Positions 51,251 to 59,302 of a DNA stretch of 64,000 nucleotides are shown piece after piece (positions within the stretch are counted from its first letter, which is position 1; the number at the start of each line of letters is the position of its first letter). The stretch comes from Lachnoanaerobaculum sp. OBRC5-5 (lineage in GTDB: Bacteria; Bacillota; Clostridia; Lachnospirales; Lachnospiraceae). The stretch covers positions 1,196,684 to 1,260,683 of the forward strand of contig NZ_JH815185.1 in assembly GCF_000296385.1 (NCBI RefSeq), written 5' to 3'. Made by a program: the position numbers and the translations under genes. Below the pieces are notes generated by a model. It saw nothing but the letters and a program-made list of their open reading frames with translations. It was not told where the DNA came from and made no database searches.

Positions 51251-52156
51251 TTAAAGAGTGTCTTCACAAAGGCTATAATCGTAGGTTTTCGGCTTCTTTG
51301 ACCCTGCCGTTCTGTCCTGCCCGTAGAAATCATGGTTGACGAGGGCGGAGTAGTAATTGTCTATCGTCAGAGAGGCGTTATACAGAGCGGTCAACAGGTA
51401 CGCCCGGATATTACGGATGTCTGACGGGTTCTTGTTCATTGCTTCCAGAACGTACTCTATGTGGCTGCTATTCAGCTTGAGAAAGCGGGACTTAACCACT
51501 TGCTGCGGCATATCCTCGCCATTGATACGGATGGTCGGAGCGGTAGAGCAGACGGCATCCAGCATGATGTCCATGATCTCCCGGAAGCGGTCTTTATCGA
51601 ACTTCGGATCCTGACAGAGAATGTCGTAGTCAAGATTCTCTTTGATAATCTCTTCATACTCGCTTCGCTCATCCATCCTGTCCATCCCATCAAGATTGAT
51701 GGATTGATAGTTCTTTGAGAGAGTATTTCTTTCTTGGGTAATTACTTGATCAGTATTTATTTGTGCGGACTTATCCCCGCGTGGATTATCCACATCTGGC
51801 TTCTCCACACATGGATTTTCCGTGTGTGGCATTTCCCGTTCTGGCGTGGACTCCTGCGGCTCTTCGTATATCTCAAAGATTGTGCTGCTCATCCTGCCTT
51901 TACCGTCTCTCTGCCGGTGCCGGACAAGGTAGCCGTGCTTTTCAAGCTCACGGAGCGCGGAGAGAATGGCATCCGGACCTTCCTTGCAGATTGCAGAAAG
52001 CCCCTTGGTCGAGAACTTCCAGCCATCATTGAACGAGAGCATCTTTGAGAGTAGCCCGACCGCCTTGAGTGACAGGCTCTTGTCTCGGAGGTGGAAGTTC
52101 GCCATGACGGTATAGCCACGATTCTTGTTTACGCGATAGAATGCCACAGAAATCAC
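51251..52156 (-). CDS. Replication initiator-like (RepA_N/DUF6017) protein
   Basis: 301 residues, start GTG 52156 overlapping the antirepressor stop (GTGA). N-terminal winged-helix of replication initiator A type: SLSLKAVGLLSKMLSFNDGW, KFSTKGLSAICKEGPDAILS, ALRELEKHGYLVRHRQRDGK. A polar linker follows, then a C-terminal DUF6017-like block (YLLTALYNASLTIDNYYSAL). Found in most CTn-type elements at the head of the transfer operon; likely supports autonomous replication of the circular form. Confidence 0.82.
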   Translation of the reverse strand: MISVAFYRVNKNRGYTVMANFHLRDKSLSLKAVGLLSKMLSFNDGWKFSTKGLSAICKEGPDAILSALRELEKHGYLVRHRQRDGKGRMSSTIFEIYEEPQESTPEREMPHTENPCVEKPDVDNPRGDKSAQINTDQVITQERNTLSKNYQSINLDGMDRMDERSEYEEIIKENLDYDILCQDPKFDKDRFREIMDIMLDAVCSTAPTIRINGEDMPQQVVKSRFLKLNSSHIEYVLEAMNKNPSDIRNIRAYLLTALYNASLTIDNYYSALVNHDFYGQDRTAGSKKPKTYDYSLCEDTL

Positions 52157-52917
52157 CTTGCCATCTTGGGAAGCAGTTCTTCGTCGCACTTTTTCTGGAA
52201 CTTCACTCGGATGACATCCTTGCCCTTCGGCGTGAAGTAGGTCTGAGAACCGGTGTAGCAGTATGTCACAAAATCGCGGACGATGAACAGTCCGGCATTG
52301 CTGTCCTTGTTGTAGGGAAGAAGCTGACCGGAGGGAGATCGGAACAGGTACTTCTCCCTGAGAAGGAACTGGACGAACTTGCGCTCCGGGATTTTCAGTT
52401 CCTTCGCCGTCGTTCGGATATTGGTGCAGTCATCCGGATTGATGAAGGCGTCGTAGTAATCGGCTTTGGGCTTTGCCGTGTTCAGCTCACACTCAAGAGC
52501 CTTCACGCGATTCTTTTCCAGAATCAACGCTTGAGCGAACTCTACAATGATCGCTGGTTCCTTCTGAATACGTTTCAGAAGGGAGTCCGTCATGTAGCCG
52601 CCGGTTTTGCGGATGGTGGGAATGACCTCATGCGTGATCCAGCGTTTGAAGGCTTTGGCTTCGGGTAATTTGCTACACATAATCAGAGAATACAACCCCG
52701 ATTCATTGATGAGGGTAATCGGCGTCCCGTGTACGGTGAACGATTCGTTCACCGTTCTATCTTCTTCATCAACATGGTCTCGGATTGCTTTTTGGGGATT
52801 TGAATACCTTAGCACCAATGCGACATCCTTCCCGGCAAACCACGGTTCGTCACCGATGAGGATCGTCCGCACCTCACCGAACTGTTCGTTCTTGAAGATT
52901 TCAATTTTGTTATCCAT
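52153..52917 (-). CDS. Phage-type antirepressor (BRO-N + KilA-C)
   Basis: 254 residues from ATG 52917 (MDNKIEIFKNEQFGEVRTIL), with GGAAAGGA upstream; the frame runs 54 codons further back without support. BRO N-terminal domain at ~1-110: WFAGKDVALVLRYSNPQKAI, RDHVDEEDRTVN, LINESGLYSLIMCSKLPEAK, KRWITHEVIPTIRKTGGY. KilAC-like C-terminus at ~145-250: TTAKELKIPERKFVQFLLRE, TPKGKDVIRVKF. Antirepressors of this type inactivate XRE repressors; here it may oppose one of the ICE repressors. Confidence 0.88.
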   Translation of the reverse strand: MDNKIEIFKNEQFGEVRTILIGDEPWFAGKDVALVLRYSNPQKAIRDHVDEEDRTVNESFTVHGTPITLINESGLYSLIMCSKLPEAKAFKRWITHEVIPTIRKTGGYMTDSLLKRIQKEPAIIVEFAQALILEKNRVKALECELNTAKPKADYYDAFINPDDCTNIRTTAKELKIPERKFVQFLLREKYLFRSPSGQLLPYNKDSNAGLFIVRDFVTYCYTGSQTYFTPKGKDVIRVKFQKKCDEELLPKMAR

Positions 52918-53149
52918 GACTGGCTTCCTTTCCGGCATCAGATGTGCCACTTTGAATTTTGAGGGTTGAAACGGGATTGCAGCAGTAGGGACACTCTGCA
53001 AACACGCAGGACTGATATTTCCAGAAGGGACGGTGAAAGCGGCAAGTACGGCATTCCGGCATAATACCCTCGCAGCCACTATCGAAATGGGAATACGGCG
53101 TTTCCTGCATCAAGGCGTCAAATGCCTTGGCGGAATCTCTTGTGTTCAT
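52910..53149 (-). CDS. Small cysteine-rich ICE protein
   Basis: 79 residues from ATG 53149 (MNTRDSAKAFDALMQETPYS), with GGAGG upstream. Seven Cys in the second half (SGCEGIMPECRTCRFHRPFW, QSCVFAECPYCCN), likely zinc or Fe-S binding. It overlaps the antirepressor start by 8 bases. Unknown function. Confidence 0.65.
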   Translation of the reverse strand: MNTRDSAKAFDALMQETPYSHFDSGCEGIMPECRTCRFHRPFWKYQSCVFAECPYCCNPVSTLKIQSGTSDAGKEASHG

Positions 53150-53177
53150 TGCCTTGACCTCCAATTTGACAAAAAAT

Positions 53178-53222
53178 AAGCCCCGTTATTGTTCTGCTAT
53201 GCGCAGTGCAATAACGGGGCTT
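53178..53222 (-). terminator. Terminator after the right-end HTH gene
   Basis: 14-bp stem AAGCCCCGTTATTG / CAATAACGGGGCTT, loop TTCTGCTATGCGCAGTG, minus-strand tail ATTTTTTG. Shares stem base and loop words (TTCTGCT, GCGCAGTG) with the hairpin at 48,792-48,863. Confidence 0.88.
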
Positions 53223-53233
53223 TGCTGTACGAA

Positions 53234-53842
53234 TTATTCTGTTGTATCAAGTCTATCAAGAAAACTTTTGATGAGCAGCGTGTGCTTCCAAGTTTTTCGT
53301 GTAATGTCGAAGCTGTACTGAGAAACGAGGAAATCTACGAGGCTGATCTTTGGTATAAGGAACTTTCCGGAGATATTGAATGATTTGAGCTTCTTGGCGT
53401 TGCACCAGCGATGAAGCGAAGTATCGCAGTAGCCGATTGCCTCAGCCACTTCAACGACGGTCAGCAGATCGCCGTACTGACAAAACTCGTCTTCCATATA
53501 TTTTCGGAAGTTGGCTCGTTCCTCTTCGGACAGCTTCGTCAGCTCATTCCGATATGTGACACGCGAATTGTAATGACCTGACCGTTCCTGATACCAGCGA
53601 TCCGGTGCGCGGTAGACCTCCGGGTGAAGCTCCCGGTCAATCAAATAGAAGATTATATCGTCGGTGCGGATTGTGTACCGGCGGGTTTTCTTGCCCGTAT
53701 CTTTGCATGGGACTAAACCGTTTTGCAGAAGGTGCAGAGCGGTTGCTTTGCTGATATGGGCGATTTGGTAGAACTGATCCTTCGAGACCGTCTCAGGGTA
53801 TTTGCGACGGATGGATTCGTAATATTTCATGCTTTCAGTCAT
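53234..53842 (-). CDS. HTH (excisionase/MerR-like) protein at the right end
   Basis: 202 residues from ATG 53842 (MTESMKYYESIRRKYPETVS), 9 bases after AAGGTGG. Two DNA-binding modules of the excisionase type: SKDQFYQIAHISKATALHLL, QNGLVPCKDTGKKTRRYTIR (residues ~19-65), and VVEVAEAIGYCDTSLHRWCN, AKKLKSFNISGKFLIPKISL (~132-180). Being next to the right arm-type repeats, it may be a transfer-operon activator or a second recombination directionality factor. Confidence 0.75.
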   Translation of the reverse strand: MTESMKYYESIRRKYPETVSKDQFYQIAHISKATALHLLQNGLVPCKDTGKKTRRYTIRTDDIIFYLIDRELHPEVYRAPDRWYQERSGHYNSRVTYRNELTKLSEEERANFRKYMEDEFCQYGDLLTVVEVAEAIGYCDTSLHRWCNAKKLKSFNISGKFLIPKISLVDFLVSQYSFDITRKTWKHTLLIKSFLDRLDTTE

Positions 53843-53905
53843 GCGGATAACCACCTTGATTTTGATGTTCGGTATCGGTAGGTATCATCTGCATTGGACT
53901 GTGAT

Positions 53906-53954
53906 TTCTCCCCGAGTTCTCCCCATCTTCTCCCCAACGGGCTTTTTTCTCCCC
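53906..53954 (+). repeat. Right-end arm-type integrase sites (TTCTCCCC x4)
   Basis: TTCTCCCC at 53,906, 53,917, 53,928 and 53,947 (spacing 11, 11, 19), same strand as the two left-end copies. One-helical-turn spacing and location 150 bases inside attR fit arm-type sites. No gene between 53,855 and 54,106. Confidence 0.6.
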
Positions 53955-54106
53955 AAAACCAGATTTCTTTCGAACTCCTTGCTCTGTCTGGGCTTTCGGG
54001 ATTTTCAACCTTCAAGGGCGGAAAAATGCTGATTTTTCAAGGGTTTGCAAACTCTCGCATTGTCCGTGAGTTTCCGCCGTTTTCCTTCAAAGTCCGGATA
54101 GCGACT

Positions 54107-54119
54107 CTGACTCGAAATC
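54107..54119 (+). repeat. attR core (direct repeat copy 2)
   Basis: CTGACTCGAAATC, identical to 14,132-14,144, followed directly by the 3' half of the host tRNA-Ser. Confidence 0.85.
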
Positions 54120-54167
54120 AGGTTGTCACTTTTTCGTGGCACGAGAGTTCGAATCTCTTCGCCTCCG
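54120..54167 (+). pseudogene. 3' half of host tRNA-Ser(CGA)
   Basis: Continues the anticodon stem (TCAGG), long variable arm (GTCAC-ttttt-cGTGGC), T-arm GAGAG-TTCGAAT-CTCTT and acceptor CGCCTCC with discriminator G at 54,167; no CCA encoded. It completes the 5' half at 14,103-14,144. Confidence 0.9.
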
Positions 54168-54198
54168 TGAAAAGAACTGTAGTAGTAACAGTTTCAAC

Positions 54199-54239
54199 AA
54201 AGGGAGTATGTAACTCATAGTAAGTCACATACTCCCTTT
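54199..54239 (+). terminator. Terminator of the host tRNA-Ser gene
   Basis: AAAGGGAGTATGT / ACATACTCCCTTT, 13-bp stem, followed by ATTTTTCTT. Now separated from its promoter by the ICE. Confidence 0.9.
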
Positions 54240-54294
54240 ATTTTTCTTATTATATTAGACACTTTATACTCATACCTATATCTTAGCTTTGTGA

Positions 54295-55035
54295 TTATTT
54301 AAGTAAAATATCCTGAAAGCTGTAATTGTCCTTACCTCCAATTTTAACAGTTATACTATCCTTTTTCCCTAAATCCTTCCCGGGAAAAATAAATGTCATA
54401 CCTTCATCCGTAAACATTGTATTTGCAACCGTTTCTTTTCCTGTATCATCATCTACCAGAATAAAAGCTTCGTGAAAAGCATCCTTATCATTGGGGTTTG
54501 ATAGATATAAAACTATAGAATTTGGGTAAATCTCACTTTTATCAATTTTTGCAGTATAAATATCATAGCTGATATCGTAATTTAAAGTAATTGTTTTTGG
54601 AGAAACCTTGGTTGGTGAGTATAAATATTCATATCCGTCAAAAATTATGCTAATCGGAAAATTTTCCTCCAATGTATTCAATTCCATCACAAGATTTCCA
54701 TCTTCAAAATTATATGCAACTAAATTTTGTACTGAAATATCCAGCTGATGATCTTCTCCTTCAATTTTAATTATCTTTCCATTAGTAGTGTCCTTTTTTC
54801 TAAATGTAAGATAATGCATCGGTGTCATATCTATGTCTGAAATAAGTTCAAGACAAACTCCATCCTTTATTATTCCTTGAGATAAATTAGAATCCTGTTT
54901 AACATTTACACCGCAACCTACAAGTACAGCTGTTATTACAACTAAGCTTAACATATACTTTTTTATGATTTTCATACTGATATTTAACTTTAATTTGTTC
55001 CAATTTTTATATCTCATAGGATTTAACTCATTCAT
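54295..55035 (-). CDS. Putative lipoprotein
   Basis: 246 residues from ATG 55035 (AAAGGATGG upstream), or 226 from ATG 54975. Lipobox LVGC after a hydrophobic stretch (MLSLVVITAVLVGCG), so likely anchored outside by lipidated Cys. The mature part is beta-rich (FPISIIFDGYEYLYSPTKVS; DSITVKIGGKDNYSFQDILL) without a known family. Immediate host neighbour of the ICE right end, AT-rich like the host. Confidence 0.7.
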   Translation of the reverse strand: MNELNPMRYKNWNKLKLNISMKIIKKYMLSLVVITAVLVGCGVNVKQDSNLSQGIIKDGVCLELISDIDMTPMHYLTFRKKDTTNGKIIKIEGEDHQLDISVQNLVAYNFEDGNLVMELNTLEENFPISIIFDGYEYLYSPTKVSPKTITLNYDISYDIYTAKIDKSEIYPNSIVLYLSNPNDKDAFHEAFILVDDDTGKETVANTMFTDEGMTFIFPGKDLGKKDSITVKIGGKDNYSFQDILLK

Positions 55036-55150
55036 AGCTCACACCATCCTTTAATACTTATATATTTAGTTAAAAACTTGTACTTTACAGGATACTTTTA
55101 TTTTGTACTGAAGAAATTACAATAATTTTTCACTTACAGTACATTTAATA

Positions 55151-56422
55151 TTAATCGTTTTTCCCCATATACTGGGTCGCTATTCTGTTTTCCGGATGTA
55201 CATCGCTCATATATATTACCGCTAAGAATATCCATTCCAAAGGCTTCATCAAAATATATATAATATCTGCAATCCATTTGCTCTTTATAAGTCTTGCAAC
55301 AGGAAAGCCGTAGCGATCATATATTCCTCTTACAAGTTTGTGGAAGCGTGGAGTTTTTTCCTCTAGGATCTGTTCAAAGGCATTTGCTATACATAGCTGT
55401 CTGTTCACAATGACCTCGTGTCCATGGCGAATTCCTTTTCGTATCGGCTTTACAATCTTTTTATGTCCACCTGCCGCTACAGTACAAAGATAATGCTCAT
55501 CATATTCAATATTTTGAGGTGCTTCCTTTAGAGACAATGTCCAATCTGCAGTTTCGGTCCATGCCTTTATAACAGAATCCGGTGCCTGACCGAAAAGCAG
55601 TAATATTCCTATTATTATTCCAAGTAAAGGGAACATAAAGACGATTGCATATATAGGCCAAAGTTTTGAGTTTGACAGTATTTTATCTGCAAAATTTAAA
55701 AACTGATTTCTTTGTATTTTTGCTCTTTCCATTTCATATTCCTGCCATTCATGAACCTTTGAAATTACAGTTCTTGCAACAATGCAGATAATACAAATAG
55801 GGTAAACAAGCAGATACAAATCAAGCAAATTGTCACCCGATAAATCACCTTTAAAAACCTGTACTGTAAAAACAATAACTTCAATTACCCAAAGATACAT
55901 TGCAGACATTGAAATAATCGCCATCAAAGGCGGTATTTTCTTTAATGGCCTGACTCTCAGATACAAGTACCCCGCAATACCTATTATAAAAATAAAAGTA
56001 ATTGTGGGAGCCGCTTCTGAAAAAATCGGTGTATGCATTTCCAGATTCTTCAGCTGTACACTCCAGTCAGAACCTGTGACATATTTTCCTTCTGTAAGGT
56101 ACAAGAATTCCAATATCAAGCCATACCATATAGCCACCTGATCAAATCTGATAAAAGGTTTTAAAAGCTGCTTATTTGCCTCCAGATATAAAAGTATAAT
56201 ATGATACCCCGTCAAAACTATCGGGTACACCAATATTATAGATACAAAGAAACTCCACATAATTAAGCCCGGTATAAATTCCTGTAAACTAAGCCTATTT
56301 AAACCATAGACATATGATCTTAAAGACTCCGCCAACTGATACATTACAAAAAGTATCATTGCGATTATGTAACTTATACCCATGCTTGATATTAACGAAA
56401 TTCTAAAAAGATATTTTTTCAT
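55151..56422 (-). CDS. Polytopic membrane protein (DUF6688-like)
   Basis: 423 residues. About seven membrane segments in the first 280 residues (for example MGISYIIAMILFVMYQLAES; LIMWSFFVSIILVYPIVLTG; WPIYAIVFMFPLLGIIIGIL). Then a conserved cytosolic C-terminal domain: HYLCTVAAGGHKKIVKPIRK, GIRHGHEVIVNRQLCIANAF, EKTPRFHKLVRGIYDRYGFP. The latter resembles DUF6688 proteins (name from memory), function unknown. ATG 56422 with AAAGG upstream. Confidence 0.68.
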   Translation of the reverse strand: MKKYLFRISLISSMGISYIIAMILFVMYQLAESLRSYVYGLNRLSLQEFIPGLIMWSFFVSIILVYPIVLTGYHIILLYLEANKQLLKPFIRFDQVAIWYGLILEFLYLTEGKYVTGSDWSVQLKNLEMHTPIFSEAAPTITFIFIIGIAGYLYLRVRPLKKIPPLMAIISMSAMYLWVIEVIVFTVQVFKGDLSGDNLLDLYLLVYPICIICIVARTVISKVHEWQEYEMERAKIQRNQFLNFADKILSNSKLWPIYAIVFMFPLLGIIIGILLLFGQAPDSVIKAWTETADWTLSLKEAPQNIEYDEHYLCTVAAGGHKKIVKPIRKGIRHGHEVIVNRQLCIANAFEQILEEKTPRFHKLVRGIYDRYGFPVARLIKSKWIADIIYILMKPLEWIFLAVIYMSDVHPENRIATQYMGKND

Positions 56423-56468
56423 ATATCTATAACCTTTCTGTTATTACAGCCTATATAGTGTCTTGCAT

Positions 56469-57560
56469 TTAATCGCATCTTTCTATAATTGTTCCGCCAC
56501 CAAGTACGAGTCCGCTCTCATCATACAGTACAACAGCCTGTCCCGGTGTGATTGCTCTTACCTTTTCATCAAAGTCTATTCTTATCCTATCTTCTCCGAG
56601 TACCTTGACTGTGCAGTGTTCGCCCTTATGTGAATATCTTATTTTTCCTACAGCTCTCATGCCGTCATAAAACTTCTCAACCGCCATGGCATTGAGATTG
56701 TATGCTTCCAGACTGTATCCGAAAACATCATCATTTTCACCTATTACAACTTCATTTGTCTCAGGTCTTATCTCGGTAACAAATATAGGATGCCCAAGCG
56801 CTATACCAAGTCCTTTTCTCTGTCCGATTGTATAGTGAAGTATTCCCTTATGCTTTCCAAGTATCTCTCCGTCAGCTGTCACAAAGTTTCCCTCAGGCAT
56901 CTTTTTTCCTATTTCACTTTCTACAAATGAGGCATAGTCATTGTCTGAAACAAAGCAAATCTCCTGACTGTCGGGCTTATTTGCCACTCTGAGATTGAAC
57001 TTTTTTGCAATCTCTCTTATCTCATCCTTTTCATAATCTCCCACCGGCATCAATGTTCTTGAAAGCTGCTCCTGTGTTAGATTATAAAGTGCATAGGTCT
57101 GATCCTTGGCACTTGTTTTTGATGTTCTTAGTGCATATCTTCCGTTTTCAAGCTTTTCTATTCTTGCATAATGCCCTGTAGCAATATAATCCGCCCCAAG
57201 CATCATACTTCTTTCTAAAAGAGATTCCCATTTTACATATCTGTTGCAGGCTATACATGGATTAGGTGTCCTTGCCTGCACATATTCATTTACAAAATAA
57301 TCTATTACCTTATCTTTAAATTCGTCTCTAAAATTCATTACATAATAAGGTATCCCGATATCCCTTGCCACTCTTCTGGCATCATCCACTGCAGACAGAC
57401 CGCAGCATCCTCCACTGCCGGACATATCCTCTTCATCTTCACTTTGCCATATCTGCATAGTCACACCTGTGACATCATATCCGGCTTCTTTTAAAAGATA
57501 GGCTGCCACTGAAGAGTCCACTCCACCGGACATACCTACCACTACTTTTTTCTTTTCCAT
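56469..57560 (-). CDS. mnmA: tRNA-specific 2-thiouridylase
   Basis: 363 residues. Thiolates U34 of tRNA-Glu, -Gln and -Lys. PP-loop GMSGGVDSSVAAYLL at 9-23; catalytic Cys in ARTPNPCIACNRYVKWE and the second Cys in KPDSQEICFVSDNDY; C-terminal barrel present (YSHKGEHCTVKVLGEDRI). ATG 57560 with GGAG upstream. The sulfur donor, a cysteine desulfurase, is encoded 1.7 kb away at 59,303. Confidence 0.96.
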   Translation of the reverse strand: MEKKKVVVGMSGGVDSSVAAYLLKEAGYDVTGVTMQIWQSEDEEDMSGSGGCCGLSAVDDARRVARDIGIPYYVMNFRDEFKDKVIDYFVNEYVQARTPNPCIACNRYVKWESLLERSMMLGADYIATGHYARIEKLENGRYALRTSKTSAKDQTYALYNLTQEQLSRTLMPVGDYEKDEIREIAKKFNLRVANKPDSQEICFVSDNDYASFVESEIGKKMPEGNFVTADGEILGKHKGILHYTIGQRKGLGIALGHPIFVTEIRPETNEVVIGENDDVFGYSLEAYNLNAMAVEKFYDGMRAVGKIRYSHKGEHCTVKVLGEDRIRIDFDEKVRAITPGQAVVLYDESGLVLGGGTIIERCD

Positions 57561-57619
57561 ATATTCTCCAAAATTGAAATCTATGCTTTATAGTATATCA
57601 TATACTTGTATCAATTATA

Positions 57620-58102
57620 CTATAAAGTCTTCGGATCAAGATCATACCAATTCTCAAGCCATATTTCTTTTTCATATATCCTGTCAATATCTTCTTTTGT
57701 ATATAAATAATCTGCTTCCCCTTTAAATATATCTTCCGGAAACAGTTTAAAATATTCATGTAAAAAATTTAAATACATAAAGCCTCGATTACCGCTTCCC
57801 TCAATATATACATATCTATAGTAGTCTATCTTTTTTCCGGAAGAATCTTCTACTGCCCAGCAATACGAATGCTCCCTTTTTATTATATAAATATACATAA
57901 TTGCCCATGAAGATCTGTCATCCAAATACCATCTGAAATCATCATCATAATCGGGTTTATTTACGGAAAACATATAACAATTACCATAATCATATAAAGA
58001 TTCCGAAGTAAACCCTCTTGACATCAGTATATTTACAATATCTTTTATATCTCTAAAACTGTTATCATCTTTTCTTCTTAAAATTCCTACATCTCCAGCC
58101 AT
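57620..58102 (-). CDS. Unknown protein, family of repeated domain (member 1)
   Basis: 160 residues, rich in Tyr and Asp. Its C-terminal part (YLNFLHEYFKLFPEDIF ... LYTKEDIDRIYEKEIWLENW) follows the same pattern as both halves of the next gene (LLHRYLEENPNDIFYVDNG ... YNKAMIDSIYNGKSDKNWIY), so it is a diverged single-copy relative. The pattern of small, tandem, fast-diverging proteins resembles immunity-protein clusters, but no toxin gene is seen. ATG 58102, 8 bases after the upstream stop. Confidence 0.6.
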   Translation of the reverse strand: MAGDVGILRRKDDNSFRDIKDIVNILMSRGFTSESLYDYGNCYMFSVNKPDYDDDFRWYLDDRSSWAIMYIYIIKREHSYCWAVEDSSGKKIDYYRYVYIEGSGNRGFMYLNFLHEYFKLFPEDIFKGEADYLYTKEDIDRIYEKEIWLENWYDLDPKTL

Positions 58103-58110
58103 GATACCTA

Positions 58111-59118
58111 CTAAAATCTGTCCCTTTCTCTTTTCTTAAATATCCATTTTTCGTTTTTGTCCTTATTATTAAATATTTCATCAATCTGTGATTTTGTAAA
58201 GAAACAACCGTTATCAATGTAGAAAATATCATCCGGAAACTTATTTAAATAGCTATGTACTATTTCAAGCACCTGCATCTCTTTTCCTATAAGATCGGTA
58301 ATCCTAAAATATGTCTCAAAGTCCATCTGTTTTATTTCATCTGTAGGGATATCTGTCATCTGAGTGTTACAGTATATTTCAATCACCCTGTCCTCATTAT
58401 AAAAGTAATCATCCTTATTGAATTTTACATATAATATATTATAGCTGTCTCTTTTGATATTAAATGTTTCTCTTTTATTCATTGTTCTCAATGTATGTAT
58501 CATTCTGTGAGGAAGCCCATGCTTTGAGTTAGGTCTTTTGCCGATTATTCTTCCTTCATATCTAAGTTCTACACCTTCTGTAGTATTTTTAGAGTACAAT
58601 GTCTTTAGCATACCATTAGTAAAAGCTCCGATTGTCGTAAGACATATATTTATATAGTAATCCATGCTTCCTATGCTGTATGGTGATTTATAAATCCAAT
58701 TCTTATCAGACTTTCCGTTATAAATACTGTCTATCATCGCTTTATTATAGTATCTTCCATTATCCACATAAAAGATATCATTGGGATTCTCCTCTAAATA
58801 TCTGTGCAACAATTCAAGAATAATCAATTCTTTTCCATATATATTCGAAAAACGATAATATGTCTCAAGCCCAAGTTCATTTGCTCTTTCGGTCGGTATT
58901 TCAAAATTTCTTTCATAATTGTATACCTCTATCATATGCTCCGCATCATTAAAGAACAAAATATCATTCTCCTCTTTCATATATGATATACTGTACTCAT
59001 TTTTATCAAAGGAAAATCTCATACTGTAGCCCATATCTATAAGAATATTATATACCGTATATGCTGTCTGCATCTTATTAACACCGGCTTTCCCCAGTAT
59101 TCTACCCTCAAATCTCAT
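58111..59118 (-). CDS. Unknown protein with two tandem copies of the domain (members 2, 3)
   Basis: 335 residues from ATG 59118 (MRFEGRILGKAGVNKM), with AGAGGTG just upstream. An internal duplication is clear: RFEGRILGK / RYEGRIIGK; LETYYRFSNIYGKELIILEL / FETYFRITDLIGKEMQVLEI; NDIFYVDNGRYYNKAMIDSI / DDIFYIDNGCFFTKSQIDEI; KNWIYK / EKWIFK. Each copy is ~150 residues. No known domain recognised; cytosolic. Confidence 0.68.
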   Translation of the reverse strand: MRFEGRILGKAGVNKMQTAYTVYNILIDMGYSMRFSFDKNEYSISYMKEENDILFFNDAEHMIEVYNYERNFEIPTERANELGLETYYRFSNIYGKELIILELLHRYLEENPNDIFYVDNGRYYNKAMIDSIYNGKSDKNWIYKSPYSIGSMDYYINICLTTIGAFTNGMLKTLYSKNTTEGVELRYEGRIIGKRPNSKHGLPHRMIHTLRTMNKRETFNIKRDSYNILYVKFNKDDYFYNEDRVIEIYCNTQMTDIPTDEIKQMDFETYFRITDLIGKEMQVLEIVHSYLNKFPDDIFYIDNGCFFTKSQIDEIFNNKDKNEKWIFKKRERDRF

Positions 59119-59248
59119 AATCACCTCTACATTATTGCTCCAGAATCGGTATATCACCTCTTCTTAAATTATAGGATTTTTATACAATACTCATATTATA
59201 CTTGTCAATTCAAATTCAATCATTTACTATTTTATTGTTAATATTATT

Positions 59249-59275
59249 TATACTGTATGGCAGAAACTCTCTGCC
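59249..59275 (+). promoter_or_regulatory. -10 box and small hairpin before the cysteine desulfurase
   Basis: TATACT at 59,249-59,254 is a likely -10, with no good -35. Immediately after it is TGGCAGA-aactc-TCTGCCA (59,257-59,275), a 7-bp hairpin at the mRNA 5' end. Confidence 0.35.
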
Positions 59276-59302
59276 ACACCTTTAATAAAGAACAGGAGTA
59301 CT

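Larger units (their letters stand above)
14132..54119. mobile_element. Integrative and conjugative element, Tn1549/CTn-like, in tRNA-Ser(CGA)
   Basis: About 40 kb bounded by the direct repeat CTGACTCGAAATC at 14,132-14,144 and 54,107-54,119, the two ends lying in the two halves of one tRNA gene. It holds integrase and excisionase at the left end, MobC, relaxase and a candidate oriT, and a full type IV secretion set (VirB4, VirD4, VirB6-like, PrgI/VirB3-like, Maff2, NlpC/P60 hydrolase). Anti-restriction genes, its own regulators and cargo are also present. Base composition is clearly more GC-rich than both flanks, except for AT-rich islands at about 20.4-20.9 kb and 25.5-28.5 kb. All core transfer genes look intact, so the element is plausibly still mobile. 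Confidence 0.93.

Noticed and set aside
53906-53954. CRISPR-like short repeat array or replication iterons
   Set aside because: Repeats are only 8 bp with 3-11 bp spacers and recur at the left end; arm-type integrase sites fit better. No CRISPR array or cas gene was seen anywhere in the window.
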